A stretch of 64,000 bases of DNA from Cacconaster sp045601245 (GTDB lineage Bacteria; Bacteroidota; Bacteroidia; Bacteroidales; UBA932), in NCBI GenBank assembly GCA_045601245.1, contig JAZRZH010000001.1, positions 107,677-171,676 of the forward strand, given 5' to 3'. The notes below the pieces were generated by a model that was given only the letters and a program-made list of their open reading frames with translations, was not told the DNA's origin and searched no databases. Of the stretch, positions 17,891-26,138 are shown piece after piece. The position numbers and the translations under genes were made by a program. Numbering within the stretch: position 1 is the first letter of the stretch; every line of letters begins with the position of its first letter.

Positions 17891-18913
17891 CTATCTGACT
17901 GTGATAAGATTGATTTTCCATTTGAGACCCAGGTCGATGCGGAAGAATTCATTGGGTACTCCGCCGAATTCGCCAATGGACTTGATGGCGATTCCGAAGA
18001 GCCTGATGTCCTGGCTCTTCCTGACCGGGTAGTATTCGAGTCCGGCTCCGAACATCGTGTTGTCCGTATGTGTGGGTATCGTGAGGTCGAAGTCGCATTT
18101 GTCGTTGTAGTCGCAGGTCACCTTGTAGATGGCGGCCCATCTGTCGGTGAATCTGTATTCGCCGCGGGATGCGAATGTGATGTCGTTGCGGCTGAATGGT
18201 CTGTTGCCCCAGTCTTCAGATTTCGACCTTTTGAGGAGATCCACTTCGATGAAGCCGTTGTCCCATTCGAAAAGGTTTCCGAGAGCGAACTGGAAAGATA
18301 TGTCATCCGGACCCTGCTCATTTACGGAGAAGGTATAGAGCGGATGCCAGAAGCCGTGGTGTGCGCGCCATTCCAGCGCATATCCAAGATAATTGTCGGT
18401 ATCGGTGTCGAACGGGCTGCGGGTGAGCAGGAATGCGAAGCTGTCGTCAGTCGTCGGGTGCACGGCTACGCTTATGCCGGGCAGATATGCGTCAATGCGG
18501 TGAACGTAATGTGAGAAAAATGGAATGTCGATAGGGTTGTCGTCGTATTCGTAGCTGCCCACATCCAATACTATCTTGCCGCCGGTGAAGGTCCAGAAGC
18601 CGCCCGGGGTGGTATATTCGAGGAAAGACCAGTCGCTGCTGTCGAAGTATCTGGTATCCTTGTTGGGTGTGTTGAGGCGCTGCGCGAAGGAGTATTTGAA
18701 GCCGTTTCCAAGGTCACCGTATCCCCTGAGAAATATATATCTTCCGCAGAAGCCAGACTCTTCGCCGGCGATAATGTCCTTTCCGTTTATCCAGTTATAG
18801 TCTACTCTAGTGTAAAAATCGAGAACAGCGCGGTCCTGTGCGGATGTGGCAAATGAGAAAGCCGCCAGCAGGAACGGTATTGCAAGTAATCTGCGTAAAA
18901 AATATCGTTTCAA
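17891..18913 (-). CDS. Exported porin-like outer-membrane beta-barrel protein
   Basis: A 340-residue protein with a signal peptide (MKRYFLRRLLAIPFLLAAFSFATSAQ). Its mature sequence alternates aromatic and polar residues, as in outer-membrane beta strands (for example FLRGYGDLGNGFKYSFAQRL and TFASRGEYRFTDRWAAIYKV). It ends in the hydrophobic strand FFRIDLGLKWKINLITVR. It resembles phosphate-selective-porin-like or other Bacteroidota porins, but I cannot assign a substrate. It is the first gene of a two-gene unit with the GATE-domain transporter. A -7 box lies 23 nt upstream. Confidence 0.75.
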   Translation of the reverse strand: MKRYFLRRLLAIPFLLAAFSFATSAQDRAVLDFYTRVDYNWINGKDIIAGEESGFCGRYIFLRGYGDLGNGFKYSFAQRLNTPNKDTRYFDSSDWSFLEYTTPGGFWTFTGGKIVLDVGSYEYDDNPIDIPFFSHYVHRIDAYLPGISVAVHPTTDDSFAFLLTRSPFDTDTDNYLGYALEWRAHHGFWHPLYTFSVNEQGPDDISFQFALGNLFEWDNGFIEVDLLKRSKSEDWGNRPFSRNDITFASRGEYRFTDRWAAIYKVTCDYNDKCDFDLTIPTHTDNTMFGAGLEYYPVRKSQDIRLFGIAIKSIGEFGGVPNEFFRIDLGLKWKINLITVR

Positions 18914-18936
18914 AGCCCGTTTTGTTTAAAATTTTG

Positions 18937-18944
18937 CAAAGATA
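18937..18944 (-). promoter_or_regulatory. Predicted -7 box for the porin-like/GATE operon
   Basis: TATCTTTG on the minus strand is a full match to TAnnTTTG. It is divergent from the xseA box 50 bases away. Confidence 0.55.
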
Positions 18945-18994
18945 ATCAAATTCTTACTATTCCATTCATCTGCTCCGGAATAGATATTTTTTCA

Positions 18995-19002
18995 TAAATT
19001 TG
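18995..19002 (+). promoter_or_regulatory. Predicted -7 box for xseA, almost leaderless
   Basis: TAAATTTG ends 7 nt before the xseA ATG (19010). Transcription should start within a few bases of the start codon. Confidence 0.6.
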
Positions 19003-19009
19003 CCGTCAT

Positions 19010-20200
19010 ATGCCGAGTGAGGGAAGGGAAATATTGAGCCTGAGCGATCTTCTGGGCGCGGTAAGGGAGTGTGTCAGCGATGCATTCCCGTCCCGGCTGT
19101 GGGTGCGCGCGGAGATAAGCGAGGTGAAGAATCATCCTTCTGGGCACTGCTATCTCACTTTGGTGGAGTCGTCCGGAAAAAAAGGTCTTGTGGCGAAGGT
19201 TTCCGCTGTCATCTGGGCGTCATCCTACAGGCTTCTGCGTCCGTATTTCGAAAATGAAACGGGCGAGGGGCTGTCAGTCGGTATGACTGTGCTGGTCTGT
19301 GTGCAGGTCCAGTATTCGGAGTTGTATTCTCTTTCGCTGGTCATTACCGATATCGATCCGTCGTATACACTGGGGGAACTGGAGCGGGAGCGGCGCGCTA
19401 CGATAGCCCGCCTGCAGCAGGAGGGGATGATGGATATGAACGCCACCATTGACCTGCCCCGTCTGCCGCGCCGTCTTGCCGTGATTTCGGCGGAGACTGC
19501 GGCCGGATACCGCGATTTCATGCACCATCTGCACGACAACGAATTCGGTTTCAGATTTGAAACGGAGCTTTTCCCGGCACTTATGCAGGGCCGCGAGGCG
19601 CCCGGGAGCATAGTGGATGCTATGGACGCCGTTGCCGCGAGGGCGGAGGAGTTCGACGCTCTGCTGATGCTGCGCGGAGGCGGCGGTGCGATGGATCTCG
19701 TCTGCTTCGATGATTACGACCTGGCCGTGAATGTGGCGCAGTTCCCGATTCCGGTGCTCACTGGTATCGGGCACGATCACGATTATCATATAGTGGATAT
19801 GGTGGCGCATACAAATGTCAAGACGCCGACGGCTCTGGCCGACTATATGGTGGATCTCTTCGCACAGGAGGACGCGCAGCTGGAATCACTTGCCGGCAGA
19901 TTGCGTCTGGCGGTCCGTGGCAAGGGAGCGGCGCAGATGTCGAAGTTCGATGCGCTGTTGTTGAGGATACGTGCGGCGGTCGATGCCCGCGTCCGCGACC
20001 GGCTTTCGGCGCTTGACCGTCTGGAGATGCGCGTGGCGGCGGCGGATCCGTCGCAGGTGCTCTCACGCGGCTTCACGATGACGCTCAAAGGAGGGCGCAA
20101 GGTGCTCTCCGCATCGGAGCTTTCCGAAGGGGATCCGGTGAAAGTGCTTCTGGGCGACGGCAGCGCTGAGGCTGTGATAACGAAAATAGAAAAGTATTGA
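19010..20200 (+). CDS. xseA: Exodeoxyribonuclease VII large subunit
   Basis: XseA is the catalytic subunit of ExoVII, a single-strand DNA exonuclease. The 396-residue protein has an N-terminal OB-fold (LWVRAEISEVKNHPSGHCYLTL), the catalytic domain with AVISAETAAGYRDFM and PALMQGREAPGSIVDAMD, the LMLRGGGGAMDLVCFDDYDLA motif, and GIGHDHDYHIVDMVAHTNVKTPTALADYM. The last corresponds to the usual GHExDxT region with H-D-H-D in this place. A coiled-coil-prone C-terminal part follows. It is 3 nt upstream of xseB. Confidence 0.97.
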   Translation: MPSEGREILSLSDLLGAVRECVSDAFPSRLWVRAEISEVKNHPSGHCYLTLVESSGKKGLVAKVSAVIWASSYRLLRPYFENETGEGLSVGMTVLVCVQVQYSELYSLSLVITDIDPSYTLGELERERRATIARLQQEGMMDMNATIDLPRLPRRLAVISAETAAGYRDFMHHLHDNEFGFRFETELFPALMQGREAPGSIVDAMDAVAARAEEFDALLMLRGGGGAMDLVCFDDYDLAVNVAQFPIPVLTGIGHDHDYHIVDMVAHTNVKTPTALADYMVDLFAQEDAQLESLAGRLRLAVRGKGAAQMSKFDALLLRIRAAVDARVRDRLSALDRLEMRVAAADPSQVLSRGFTMTLKGGRKVLSASELSEGDPVKVLLGDGSAEAVITKIEKY

Positions 20201-20203
20201 TAT

Positions 20204-20401
20204 ATGGCTGAGAATCAACAGGATTATGAGAAGGTGACCGCCAGGCTGGAGGAGCTTGTGGCACGGATCGAGGACCCGGAGAGGGATCTTTCGACCCTGC
20301 AGGTGGACATAGCCGAAGCGCTGGAACTCATCAAGTGGTGCCGTGAGTACGTGCGCGGCAACAACGAGCAGATAGAAAAACTCCTTGAGCAATGTCAGTA
20401 G
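20204..20401 (+). CDS. xseB: Exodeoxyribonuclease VII small subunit
   Basis: A 65-residue helical protein with YEKVTARLEELVARIEDPE and LSTLQVDIAEALELIKWCRE, matching the XseB family. It forms the stalk-like oligomer with XseA. Its last codons overlap the ribF start by 10 nt in another frame. Confidence 0.95.
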   Translation: MAENQQDYEKVTARLEELVARIEDPERDLSTLQVDIAEALELIKWCREYVRGNNEQIEKLLEQCQ

Positions 20402-21285
20402 CGGCCACAGGCTTTTTTGACGGAGTCCATCCCGGACACCGCAAGGTCATAGGGGAGATGGCCCGTCTCGCCCGCGAAATGGGGGAGAACGGGATTGTCG
20501 TGACCTTCTGGCCGCATCCGCGCAGTGTGCTGCAGCAGGATGCCGATAGATTGCGTCTGCTCAATTCGCTCGATGAGAAGCGGGCGCTGTGCTTCGCTGC
20601 GGGTGCTGACAGCTTCGAGGTGATGCAGTTCACGAAGGAGTTCTCCAGGATGACGGCGGCGGAGTTCTTACGCGAGTGTCTGGTGGAGCAGTGCGGCGTC
20701 ACGGATCTGGTGCTAGGTTCGGATCACCGGCTGGGTTGCGACAGGATTGACTCTGCCGAGGAAATGGCCGAGGTCGTCCGCTCCTGCGGGATCGAGCCGC
20801 ATTTCGTGGACGATGCTGTCACTGAAGGCGGCCGTACCGTGAGCAGCACGCTGATCCGCGGGATGCTCGCATCCGGGGACGTGGGCGGCGCAGGTGCCCT
20901 TCTTGGCTATAATTATACACTCCGCGGCGCGGTGGTGGCCGGCAACCGCATCGGGCGCACTATCGGTTTCCCGACGGCCAATATGAATCTGTACGAGCCG
21001 CTGAAGCTCATCCCGGCTGGTGGCGTATATACGGTGCGGGCGGAGGTTCAGGGCCAGACTTATTCCGGCATCTGCAATATTGGTCATCGTCCGACAGTGG
21101 GGGACAACCGCGGGTTGACCATCGAGACACATATCCTGGATTTCGACGAGGACATATACGGCCTGGACATTTCCGTCACATTCATTGACCGCATCCGCGA
21201 CGAGCGCCGTTTCGGCTCATTGGACGAACTTCGCGCGCAGTTGGAGGATGACCGCCGCAGGGCGGCTGCTATCGGAGTTCTTTAG
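20392..21285 (+). CDS. ribF: Bifunctional riboflavin kinase / FAD synthetase
   Basis: RibF phosphorylates riboflavin to FMN and adenylylates FMN to FAD. The N-terminal nucleotidyltransferase has GFFDGVHPGHRKVI (HxGH-type motif) and the VSSTLIRGML motif. The C-terminal riboflavin-kinase barrel has GRTIGFPTANMNL and GICNIGHRPTVG. The 297-residue length is slightly short because the protein begins almost directly at the HxGH strand; the ATG at 20392 inside xseB is the only plausible start. It is coupled to xseB by overlap. Confidence 0.96.
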   Translation: MSVAATGFFDGVHPGHRKVIGEMARLAREMGENGIVVTFWPHPRSVLQQDADRLRLLNSLDEKRALCFAAGADSFEVMQFTKEFSRMTAAEFLRECLVEQCGVTDLVLGSDHRLGCDRIDSAEEMAEVVRSCGIEPHFVDDAVTEGGRTVSSTLIRGMLASGDVGGAGALLGYNYTLRGAVVAGNRIGRTIGFPTANMNLYEPLKLIPAGGVYTVRAEVQGQTYSGICNIGHRPTVGDNRGLTIETHILDFDEDIYGLDISVTFIDRIRDERRFGSLDELRAQLEDDRRRAAAIGVL

Positions 21286-21304
21286 TCGTCCGCAATCAGG
21301 ACGA
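21286..21304. terminator. Possible hairpin between convergent ribF and the TPR-HTH gene
   Basis: TCGTCC and GGACGA form a 6-bp stem with a 7-base loop in the 23-base gap between two convergent genes. There is no T-tract on either side, so the call is weak. Confidence 0.3.
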
Positions 21305-21308
21305 TGTC

Positions 21309-22502
21309 TCAAAGAAGGCCTTTTTCCTTGACAATACGCACCAGTTCGGCGGAGTTGGAGGCATCGAACAGGGCGAACAGTTTCTTTTTGTACCACTTGA
21401 TGGTTTCAGGACTCAGGCACAGGGCCTCGGCTATCTGCGGATTGGTGTAGCCCTTTGCTATGAGATCCAGAATCTCTTTCTCGCGAGGTTTCAGAAGGAT
21501 ACTGACCGGCTTCGGAGCATTGCTCAGGGTCTCGACGGTCCCATCCATCACTTCCGTCAGTTCGGCCTTTTTCTGTTTCGTCCTGCGCAGCCCCTTTGTC
21601 ACGAAAACGGTGATTGCGGTGAGAAGGATGAGAGCTGCAAACAGTATGACAATCATCATAAGGTGTTTTTTCTGCAGAGCCAGCACCTGCCCCGTGTAAT
21701 CAAGACTCTCCATCCTGAACTGCAACTCCTCATCTTCGTGCTGCGCGAAATACCTGTTGGCGTCATCCAGATATCGTATGGCCTTTGCAGGCCTTTCCAT
21801 ATCCAGATACAGGCTGCCAAGCCCCTTGCAGGCGGTGGCGACGGCGAGGGAGTCATCCGCCAGTCCGGCATATTTCAGACTCTCCCGGTAATATTTTTCC
21901 GCTTCTTTCAAAGAGTTCCCGTTGCGCATAGTCTCCCCCATATTATAGTACAGTGTGGCGCTGCTGTTGTGCCACTCGCGCGCCTTGAAGATCTCCCCGG
22001 CCTTGAGGTAATAATCCATAGCAACGTCGATGGAGTCCATCATACTGTAGAGATTGCCCAGAGTGCCATACATTGATGACAGGGAATTGTCTCTTTCGGT
22101 CTCTTCGGTTACCGGTATCTTTTCCACGGCATCCATAGCGATGCTGTAGTAGAAGGCTGCGCTGTCATATGCTTCCTTGTACCAGAAATGCTGGCCTATG
22201 TTCTTTGCAGCAGCGCATACCCATTCGGGCCAGTCCATACGTTCGGCTATGCCCAGCATCATACGTGCATAGTATTCGCTCTTCACGGAATTGGTGTTCG
22301 AGTAACCATACATCAGCTCATCGAGGTCCTTGACCACGTGTTTGAGATCTTCCTCACCCGCCTTGTCGATGTCCTGTGCAGTCCACCCTGCCATCACAGC
22401 CTCGAGCGAATCCACATTATGAAAGCGGTGATCGGTATAACTTGCTTCTATAGACATATTTAGGCATAGAATGCCCAGAAGTGTCAGCATTATCTTTCTC
22501 AT
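21309..22502 (-). CDS. Membrane-anchored TPR protein with C-terminal LuxR-type HTH
   Basis: A 397-residue one-protein sensor/regulator. A signal-like N-terminus (1-20) is followed by an extracytoplasmic helical domain with tetratricopeptide-like repeats (about 75-265, for example SATLYYNMGETMRNGNSLKE). A transmembrane helix (281-302) and a charged linker lead to a cytoplasmic LuxR/GerE HTH (about 336-395, KPREKEILDLIAKGYTNPQI). This architecture is common in Bacteroidales regulators. The HTH resembles that of the small protein encoded divergently at 22627, so both may act on the exported-protein operon; that is inference from position and similarity. Confidence 0.9.
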   Translation of the reverse strand: MRKIMLTLLGILCLNMSIEASYTDHRFHNVDSLEAVMAGWTAQDIDKAGEEDLKHVVKDLDELMYGYSNTNSVKSEYYARMMLGIAERMDWPEWVCAAAKNIGQHFWYKEAYDSAAFYYSIAMDAVEKIPVTEETERDNSLSSMYGTLGNLYSMMDSIDVAMDYYLKAGEIFKAREWHNSSATLYYNMGETMRNGNSLKEAEKYYRESLKYAGLADDSLAVATACKGLGSLYLDMERPAKAIRYLDDANRYFAQHEDEELQFRMESLDYTGQVLALQKKHLMMIVILFAALILLTAITVFVTKGLRRTKQKKAELTEVMDGTVETLSNAPKPVSILLKPREKEILDLIAKGYTNPQIAEALCLSPETIKWYKKKLFALFDASNSAELVRIVKEKGLL

Positions 22503-22506
22503 ACGG

Positions 22507-22514
22507 CAAATTTA
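22507..22514 (-). promoter_or_regulatory. Predicted -7 box for the TPR-HTH regulator, leaderless
   Basis: TAAATTTG on the minus strand ends 4 nt before the ATG at 22502, which places the likely transcription start at the start codon itself. The remaining 120 bases up to 22626 are AT-rich, with two TTTG runs on the plus strand but no full TAnnTTTG. Confidence 0.55.
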
Positions 22515-22626
22515 GTGAAAATGCCATATTATCAGAATTGCCAGAGCCGTTAATAGTGTATTTCTACCCGAACGGGTGGTGTTTTTCTTTGCTAAAATAA
22601 AGACATTTGCAGGCAATACGAGGCAT

Positions 22627-22821
22627 ATGGAAATTTTTAATGAAAAAGAGATGAGCATTGCGCGTTATGCCGCCACCGGTATGACGGCACGGGAAATAGC
22701 TGCTGCCATGTGCCTGAGTACAGAGACGGTCAGATGGTATCGCAAGAGGATGCTCCGCAAGGCGGAGGCAAGGAATTTCGCGGAGCTGATCGCCAGATTG
22801 AAAGATGATAAAATTATTTAA
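22627..22821 (+). CDS. Stand-alone LuxR-type HTH protein (64 residues)
   Basis: The protein is a single GerE/LuxR-type HTH with no sensor domain: NEKEMSIARYAATGMTAREI followed by AAAMCLSTETVRWYRKRM. The wing and recognition region (CLSxETVxWYxKxM) closely parallels the C-terminus of the divergent membrane regulator (CLSPETIKWYKKKL). I chose the ATG at 22627; an upstream in-frame codon at 22576 would add an unrelated Phe-rich stretch. It is 11 nt upstream of the OmpA-domain gene and so appears to be the first gene of the 22627-30616 operon. Orphan HTH proteins of this kind may regulate or titrate; the role is not known. Confidence 0.8.
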   Translation: MEIFNEKEMSIARYAATGMTAREIAAAMCLSTETVRWYRKRMLRKAEARNFAELIARLKDDKII

Positions 22822-22832
22822 CAATTATTGAT

Positions 22833-24227
22833 ATGAACCAGAAAAGGATTTTATCACTTGCCGTCATAGCGCTTGTCGCCTGCGGCAGTGCGGATGCACA
22901 GAATGTTCTCGGCCGTATAGCCGAGCGCGCCAAGAGTGCTGCTGAGAATGCCGTAAGCGGCAAGATCGAGAATGCCATCAGCGGCGCTATCGACAATATG
23001 GGCAAGAAGAAAGACAAGAAGGACAAGAAAGATAAGGACGGTGACACCCAGGACGTTTCCTCCAGCGCCTCCAAGGCCTCCACTTGGGTATGCCCTGAGT
23101 GCGGCAAGGCCGGCAACACCGGCGACTTCTGCGGTGACTGCGGTGCGAAGAGGCCTGCCGGTGCGACAGCACAGGATCCGACGATAGCTACATCAACTGA
23201 CTTCAAGCGTGGAAGCGTCATCCTCTTCCTGGACGATTTCGCGTCAGAGACTGTCGGCGAATTCCCATCGAAGTGGGAACTCAACAATGGCGGCAGTGTT
23301 GAAGTGAAGACTCTAGACGGAGTGAAAGCCGTGGAGATTACTAACGGAGGATACATCACTCCTCTCATCAAGCAGGAGGGCGCATATCTTACCGAGGAAT
23401 TCACGGTGGAGTTCTCCTACTATTATTGGCCAAGCCAGGAGGACGCCGGATTGGATTACGTCGGAGCGAATGACATCAAGTTGTACTTGAACTCAGACAC
23501 TGACCGTTCAAGAAGCGAAGAGTATGTAATAGCTGATGAAAAAAGAATTGCCTTCTCAATAGGTTTCCCTGTCTGCGATTCTCCTAATGTCAGTTATGCA
23601 TACTACAACGGAAAAAAGCCTATAGACGGTAGCACCAAATATAAACTTACCAAAGGCTGGCACAACGTGCAGGTTTCGTTTAACAAGCGTGCGCTGAAAG
23701 TATATATTGACGGCAACCGCATCGTCAACCTGCCTCAGGTGGCACAGGCCACATGGATGGCCTTTCAAGTTCCTTACGCTTATTCGAACCTGACCTTTAT
23801 CAAGGATGTTGTCATAGCACAGGGTGCTGTGGAACTCTATGACCGCAATGCCCAGGACATTACAGCAGTCGAGAAATCGATGCAGGAGACCGGCAAGTTC
23901 GTCACAAACAACATTCTCTTCGAGACCGGCAAGGCCACTCTCAAGCCTGAGTCAATGGCCGACATCACCTCTGTCGCTGATTATATGAAGAAGAATCCTT
24001 CAGTCCGCTTCGAGGTCCAGGGCCACTGTGACAACCAGGGCTCCGACAAGGTCAATGACCCTCTGAGCCAGCAGCGCGCCGAGGCCATCGTGGCCGAGCT
24101 CGTGAAACTCGGTGTTGATGAATGGAACCTCCGCGCAGTGGGCAAGGGCTCTCACGAACCTGTCGCTGACAACAGCACGGAAGCCGGTCGCGCAAAGAAC
24201 CGCAGAGTGGAATTCATCAAGAAATAA
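22833..24227 (+). CDS. Exported OmpA-family protein with zinc-ribbon and LamG-like region
   Basis: A 464-residue protein. A signal peptide (1-22, ending SADAQ) is followed by an amphipathic helix (24-57) and a Lys/Asp-rich linker (58-70). A zinc-ribbon-like module has C87-P-E-C90 and C100-G-D-C103. A beta-rich region resembles concanavalin/LamG-like folds (about 125-335). The C-terminal OmpA peptidoglycan-binding domain (about 355-464) has ILFETGKATLKPES and NDPLSQQRAEAI. The protein should sit in the periplasm or outer membrane and bind peptidoglycan. A four-cysteine ribbon of cytoplasmic type in an exported protein is unusual. The N-terminal helical segment resembles that of the next gene product. 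Confidence 0.85.
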   Translation: MNQKRILSLAVIALVACGSADAQNVLGRIAERAKSAAENAVSGKIENAISGAIDNMGKKKDKKDKKDKDGDTQDVSSSASKASTWVCPECGKAGNTGDFCGDCGAKRPAGATAQDPTIATSTDFKRGSVILFLDDFASETVGEFPSKWELNNGGSVEVKTLDGVKAVEITNGGYITPLIKQEGAYLTEEFTVEFSYYYWPSQEDAGLDYVGANDIKLYLNSDTDRSRSEEYVIADEKRIAFSIGFPVCDSPNVSYAYYNGKKPIDGSTKYKLTKGWHNVQVSFNKRALKVYIDGNRIVNLPQVAQATWMAFQVPYAYSNLTFIKDVVIAQGAVELYDRNAQDITAVEKSMQETGKFVTNNILFETGKATLKPESMADITSVADYMKKNPSVRFEVQGHCDNQGSDKVNDPLSQQRAEAIVAELVKLGVDEWNLRAVGKGSHEPVADNSTEAGRAKNRRVEFIKK

Positions 24228-24236
24228 TTCAGAATA

Positions 24237-26138
24237 ATGAAAAAGATATTTGCAATTCTGGCAGCTGCCATGCTGCTTGGTGCTCCTGCCGCAAATGCGC
24301 AGGCGCTCTTGAACAAACTCAAGGAGAAGGCCGGCGAAGCCGTAGGCAACGCCATCAACAGCAAACTTTCCGAGAAGGTGCAGAACGCCGCATCCAAGGT
24401 CGGCGAGAAGATAGGCGACAAGGTCGGCGAGATAACAGGTGTGGATGTCAATTCCGCAGCCAAGACTGCAAAGGACGGCATCACTGTCGTAAGCGGTGAC
24501 GAGATGATACAGCCTCGTCACGCAAGCTCCTTCTGCTGGACCGAAGCCGTGACCCCGAGTACCGCCAAGTTCCCGGCTCCGCTGCTCAAGGAGCTCCCTG
24601 CCGTGCCTTCCGCAAGCGAACTTGCCAACCCGACAGAGGCGGCTCAGGCTGCATATTACCGCGCCATCAAGGCCGTAACCCTCCGCGCGGAGGAGCTCAA
24701 CAGCAGCACCACCTGCGAGGACGATATGACAGAGCTCTGGAGAGCGGATTACGAGAATGCCCTCACCAAGAGCTTCGGTCTCACCAAGGCTGAACTCGAG
24801 GCCCTCGAATCAGGCAAGCTTACTCCTGAAGAGGAGGAAGCACTCCGCGCGCGTATAGCCAAGAATCTTCTCGGTGGCGCCTCCGTCGCCGACCTCGAGG
24901 CCGAGGCCAAGAGGGTCGAGGCAATGGGTGAGGACGGTTTGATGGAGGTCACCTACAAGGCCACCAGCGCAGTTTATGACAAGCACAATGCCGAGATAAA
25001 GAAGTATATGGGCGTAACTGCCGATGAACTCAAGGCTCAGATGCGCCTCAATATGCAGGATACGAAGAACACTGGAAAGAGCGAGAAGGAGTTCGAGGCC
25101 AAGGTGAAGGCATACCAGAAGCAGCAGGCCGCTGCTGACAAGAATTTCCAGAAGGAAGCCGATGCTTTCGGCAACTCGCTGCAGAAAGAGGTCCTCGCTG
25201 CCGTAAGGGCCGCCACTCCGGGTGTGGGCACCGCTCTCGATATGATGGGCAATATCGGCAAGGTGACAGAGGCTCTCTCACCGCTTATGGAGCGTCAGAA
25301 GAAGCTCGAAAAGTACGCCAAAGACGTGATGGCCGCATGGCCTGAGACAGTGGGCAATGTCAGGGAGATCGGCCTCGTGGACCGCAAGAAACTTGAGGAC
25401 ATCAAGGCGAAGATCCTGGCGTCGAATGACCCTGCAGTCTATAATCCCCTCTATGTCCAGGCCGGTGAGATCATAAAGAACCACCGTATGAAGACCGCCC
25501 AGGCGTGGGCCGCTGACGTACAGAAGCGTTTCAACAAGATACAGGAAGCTATGCCGAATCTCGTCCAGATACAGCGTCAGGCAGTTGAGGACAAACTCAT
25601 CCCTGAATGTGCGCTCTGGCGTACACCTCTCAATCTCGTGATCGAGGCCGGCGACATACTGCAGGATGCATACGCGGATTTCCCTATCAGCTATCCTAAG
25701 ATGTACGGCGAGGAAGTCGTACGCAAAGTCAAGCTCAGCGCTGGTGAAGAGCCTTGGTGGCCTGAATTCTATATCGCATCCGAGACTCTCAACGAGATAC
25801 TTGCAGGCAAGAACATCTTCAAGGCTGACGGCAAGGGCAATTATTATCAGTTCAATGCAGGCAAGTGGATACCGGTATCCAAGGATTTCGGCCTGACGAA
25901 GAAAGCCGGCAAGGCTGACGTTAAGAGCCAGGGCTGGACATCCAGCGACGGCAAGCGTACCGTGAAACTCGACGCGGAGTACGGCCAGCAGATATTCCTT
26001 CCTGAAGGTGACATCATCACCGATTTCGCCGCTGTCGAGAAGCAGGGCAACGATATCGTATGGGCCCGCATCAGCACCGAAGAGGATGCTGACGGCTCAA
26101 TATACTACGTTATTACAAAGTGTACATACAAGCTCTGA
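24237..26138 (+). CDS. Large exported helical protein of unknown function
   Basis: A 633-residue protein with a signal peptide (MKKIFAILAAAMLLGAPAANA, 1-21). An amphipathic helical segment rich in K, E, A and G (LKEKAGEAVGNAINSKLSEK and following) parallels the start of the upstream OmpA-family protein. The middle part is long, Ala/Glu/Lys-rich and coiled-coil-prone (about 190-430). The C-terminal quarter is mixed alpha/beta with several Trp (WWPEFYIASETL, GQGWTSSDGKR-like). I recognise no family. It is 9 nt after the OmpA gene, and its last 19 nt overlap the next gene. Confidence 0.8.
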   Translation: MKKIFAILAAAMLLGAPAANAQALLNKLKEKAGEAVGNAINSKLSEKVQNAASKVGEKIGDKVGEITGVDVNSAAKTAKDGITVVSGDEMIQPRHASSFCWTEAVTPSTAKFPAPLLKELPAVPSASELANPTEAAQAAYYRAIKAVTLRAEELNSSTTCEDDMTELWRADYENALTKSFGLTKAELEALESGKLTPEEEEALRARIAKNLLGGASVADLEAEAKRVEAMGEDGLMEVTYKATSAVYDKHNAEIKKYMGVTADELKAQMRLNMQDTKNTGKSEKEFEAKVKAYQKQQAAADKNFQKEADAFGNSLQKEVLAAVRAATPGVGTALDMMGNIGKVTEALSPLMERQKKLEKYAKDVMAAWPETVGNVREIGLVDRKKLEDIKAKILASNDPAVYNPLYVQAGEIIKNHRMKTAQAWAADVQKRFNKIQEAMPNLVQIQRQAVEDKLIPECALWRTPLNLVIEAGDILQDAYADFPISYPKMYGEEVVRKVKLSAGEEPWWPEFYIASETLNEILAGKNIFKADGKGNYYQFNAGKWIPVSKDFGLTKKAGKADVKSQGWTSSDGKRTVKLDAEYGQQIFLPEGDIITDFAAVEKQGNDIVWARISTEEDADGSIYYVITKCTYKL

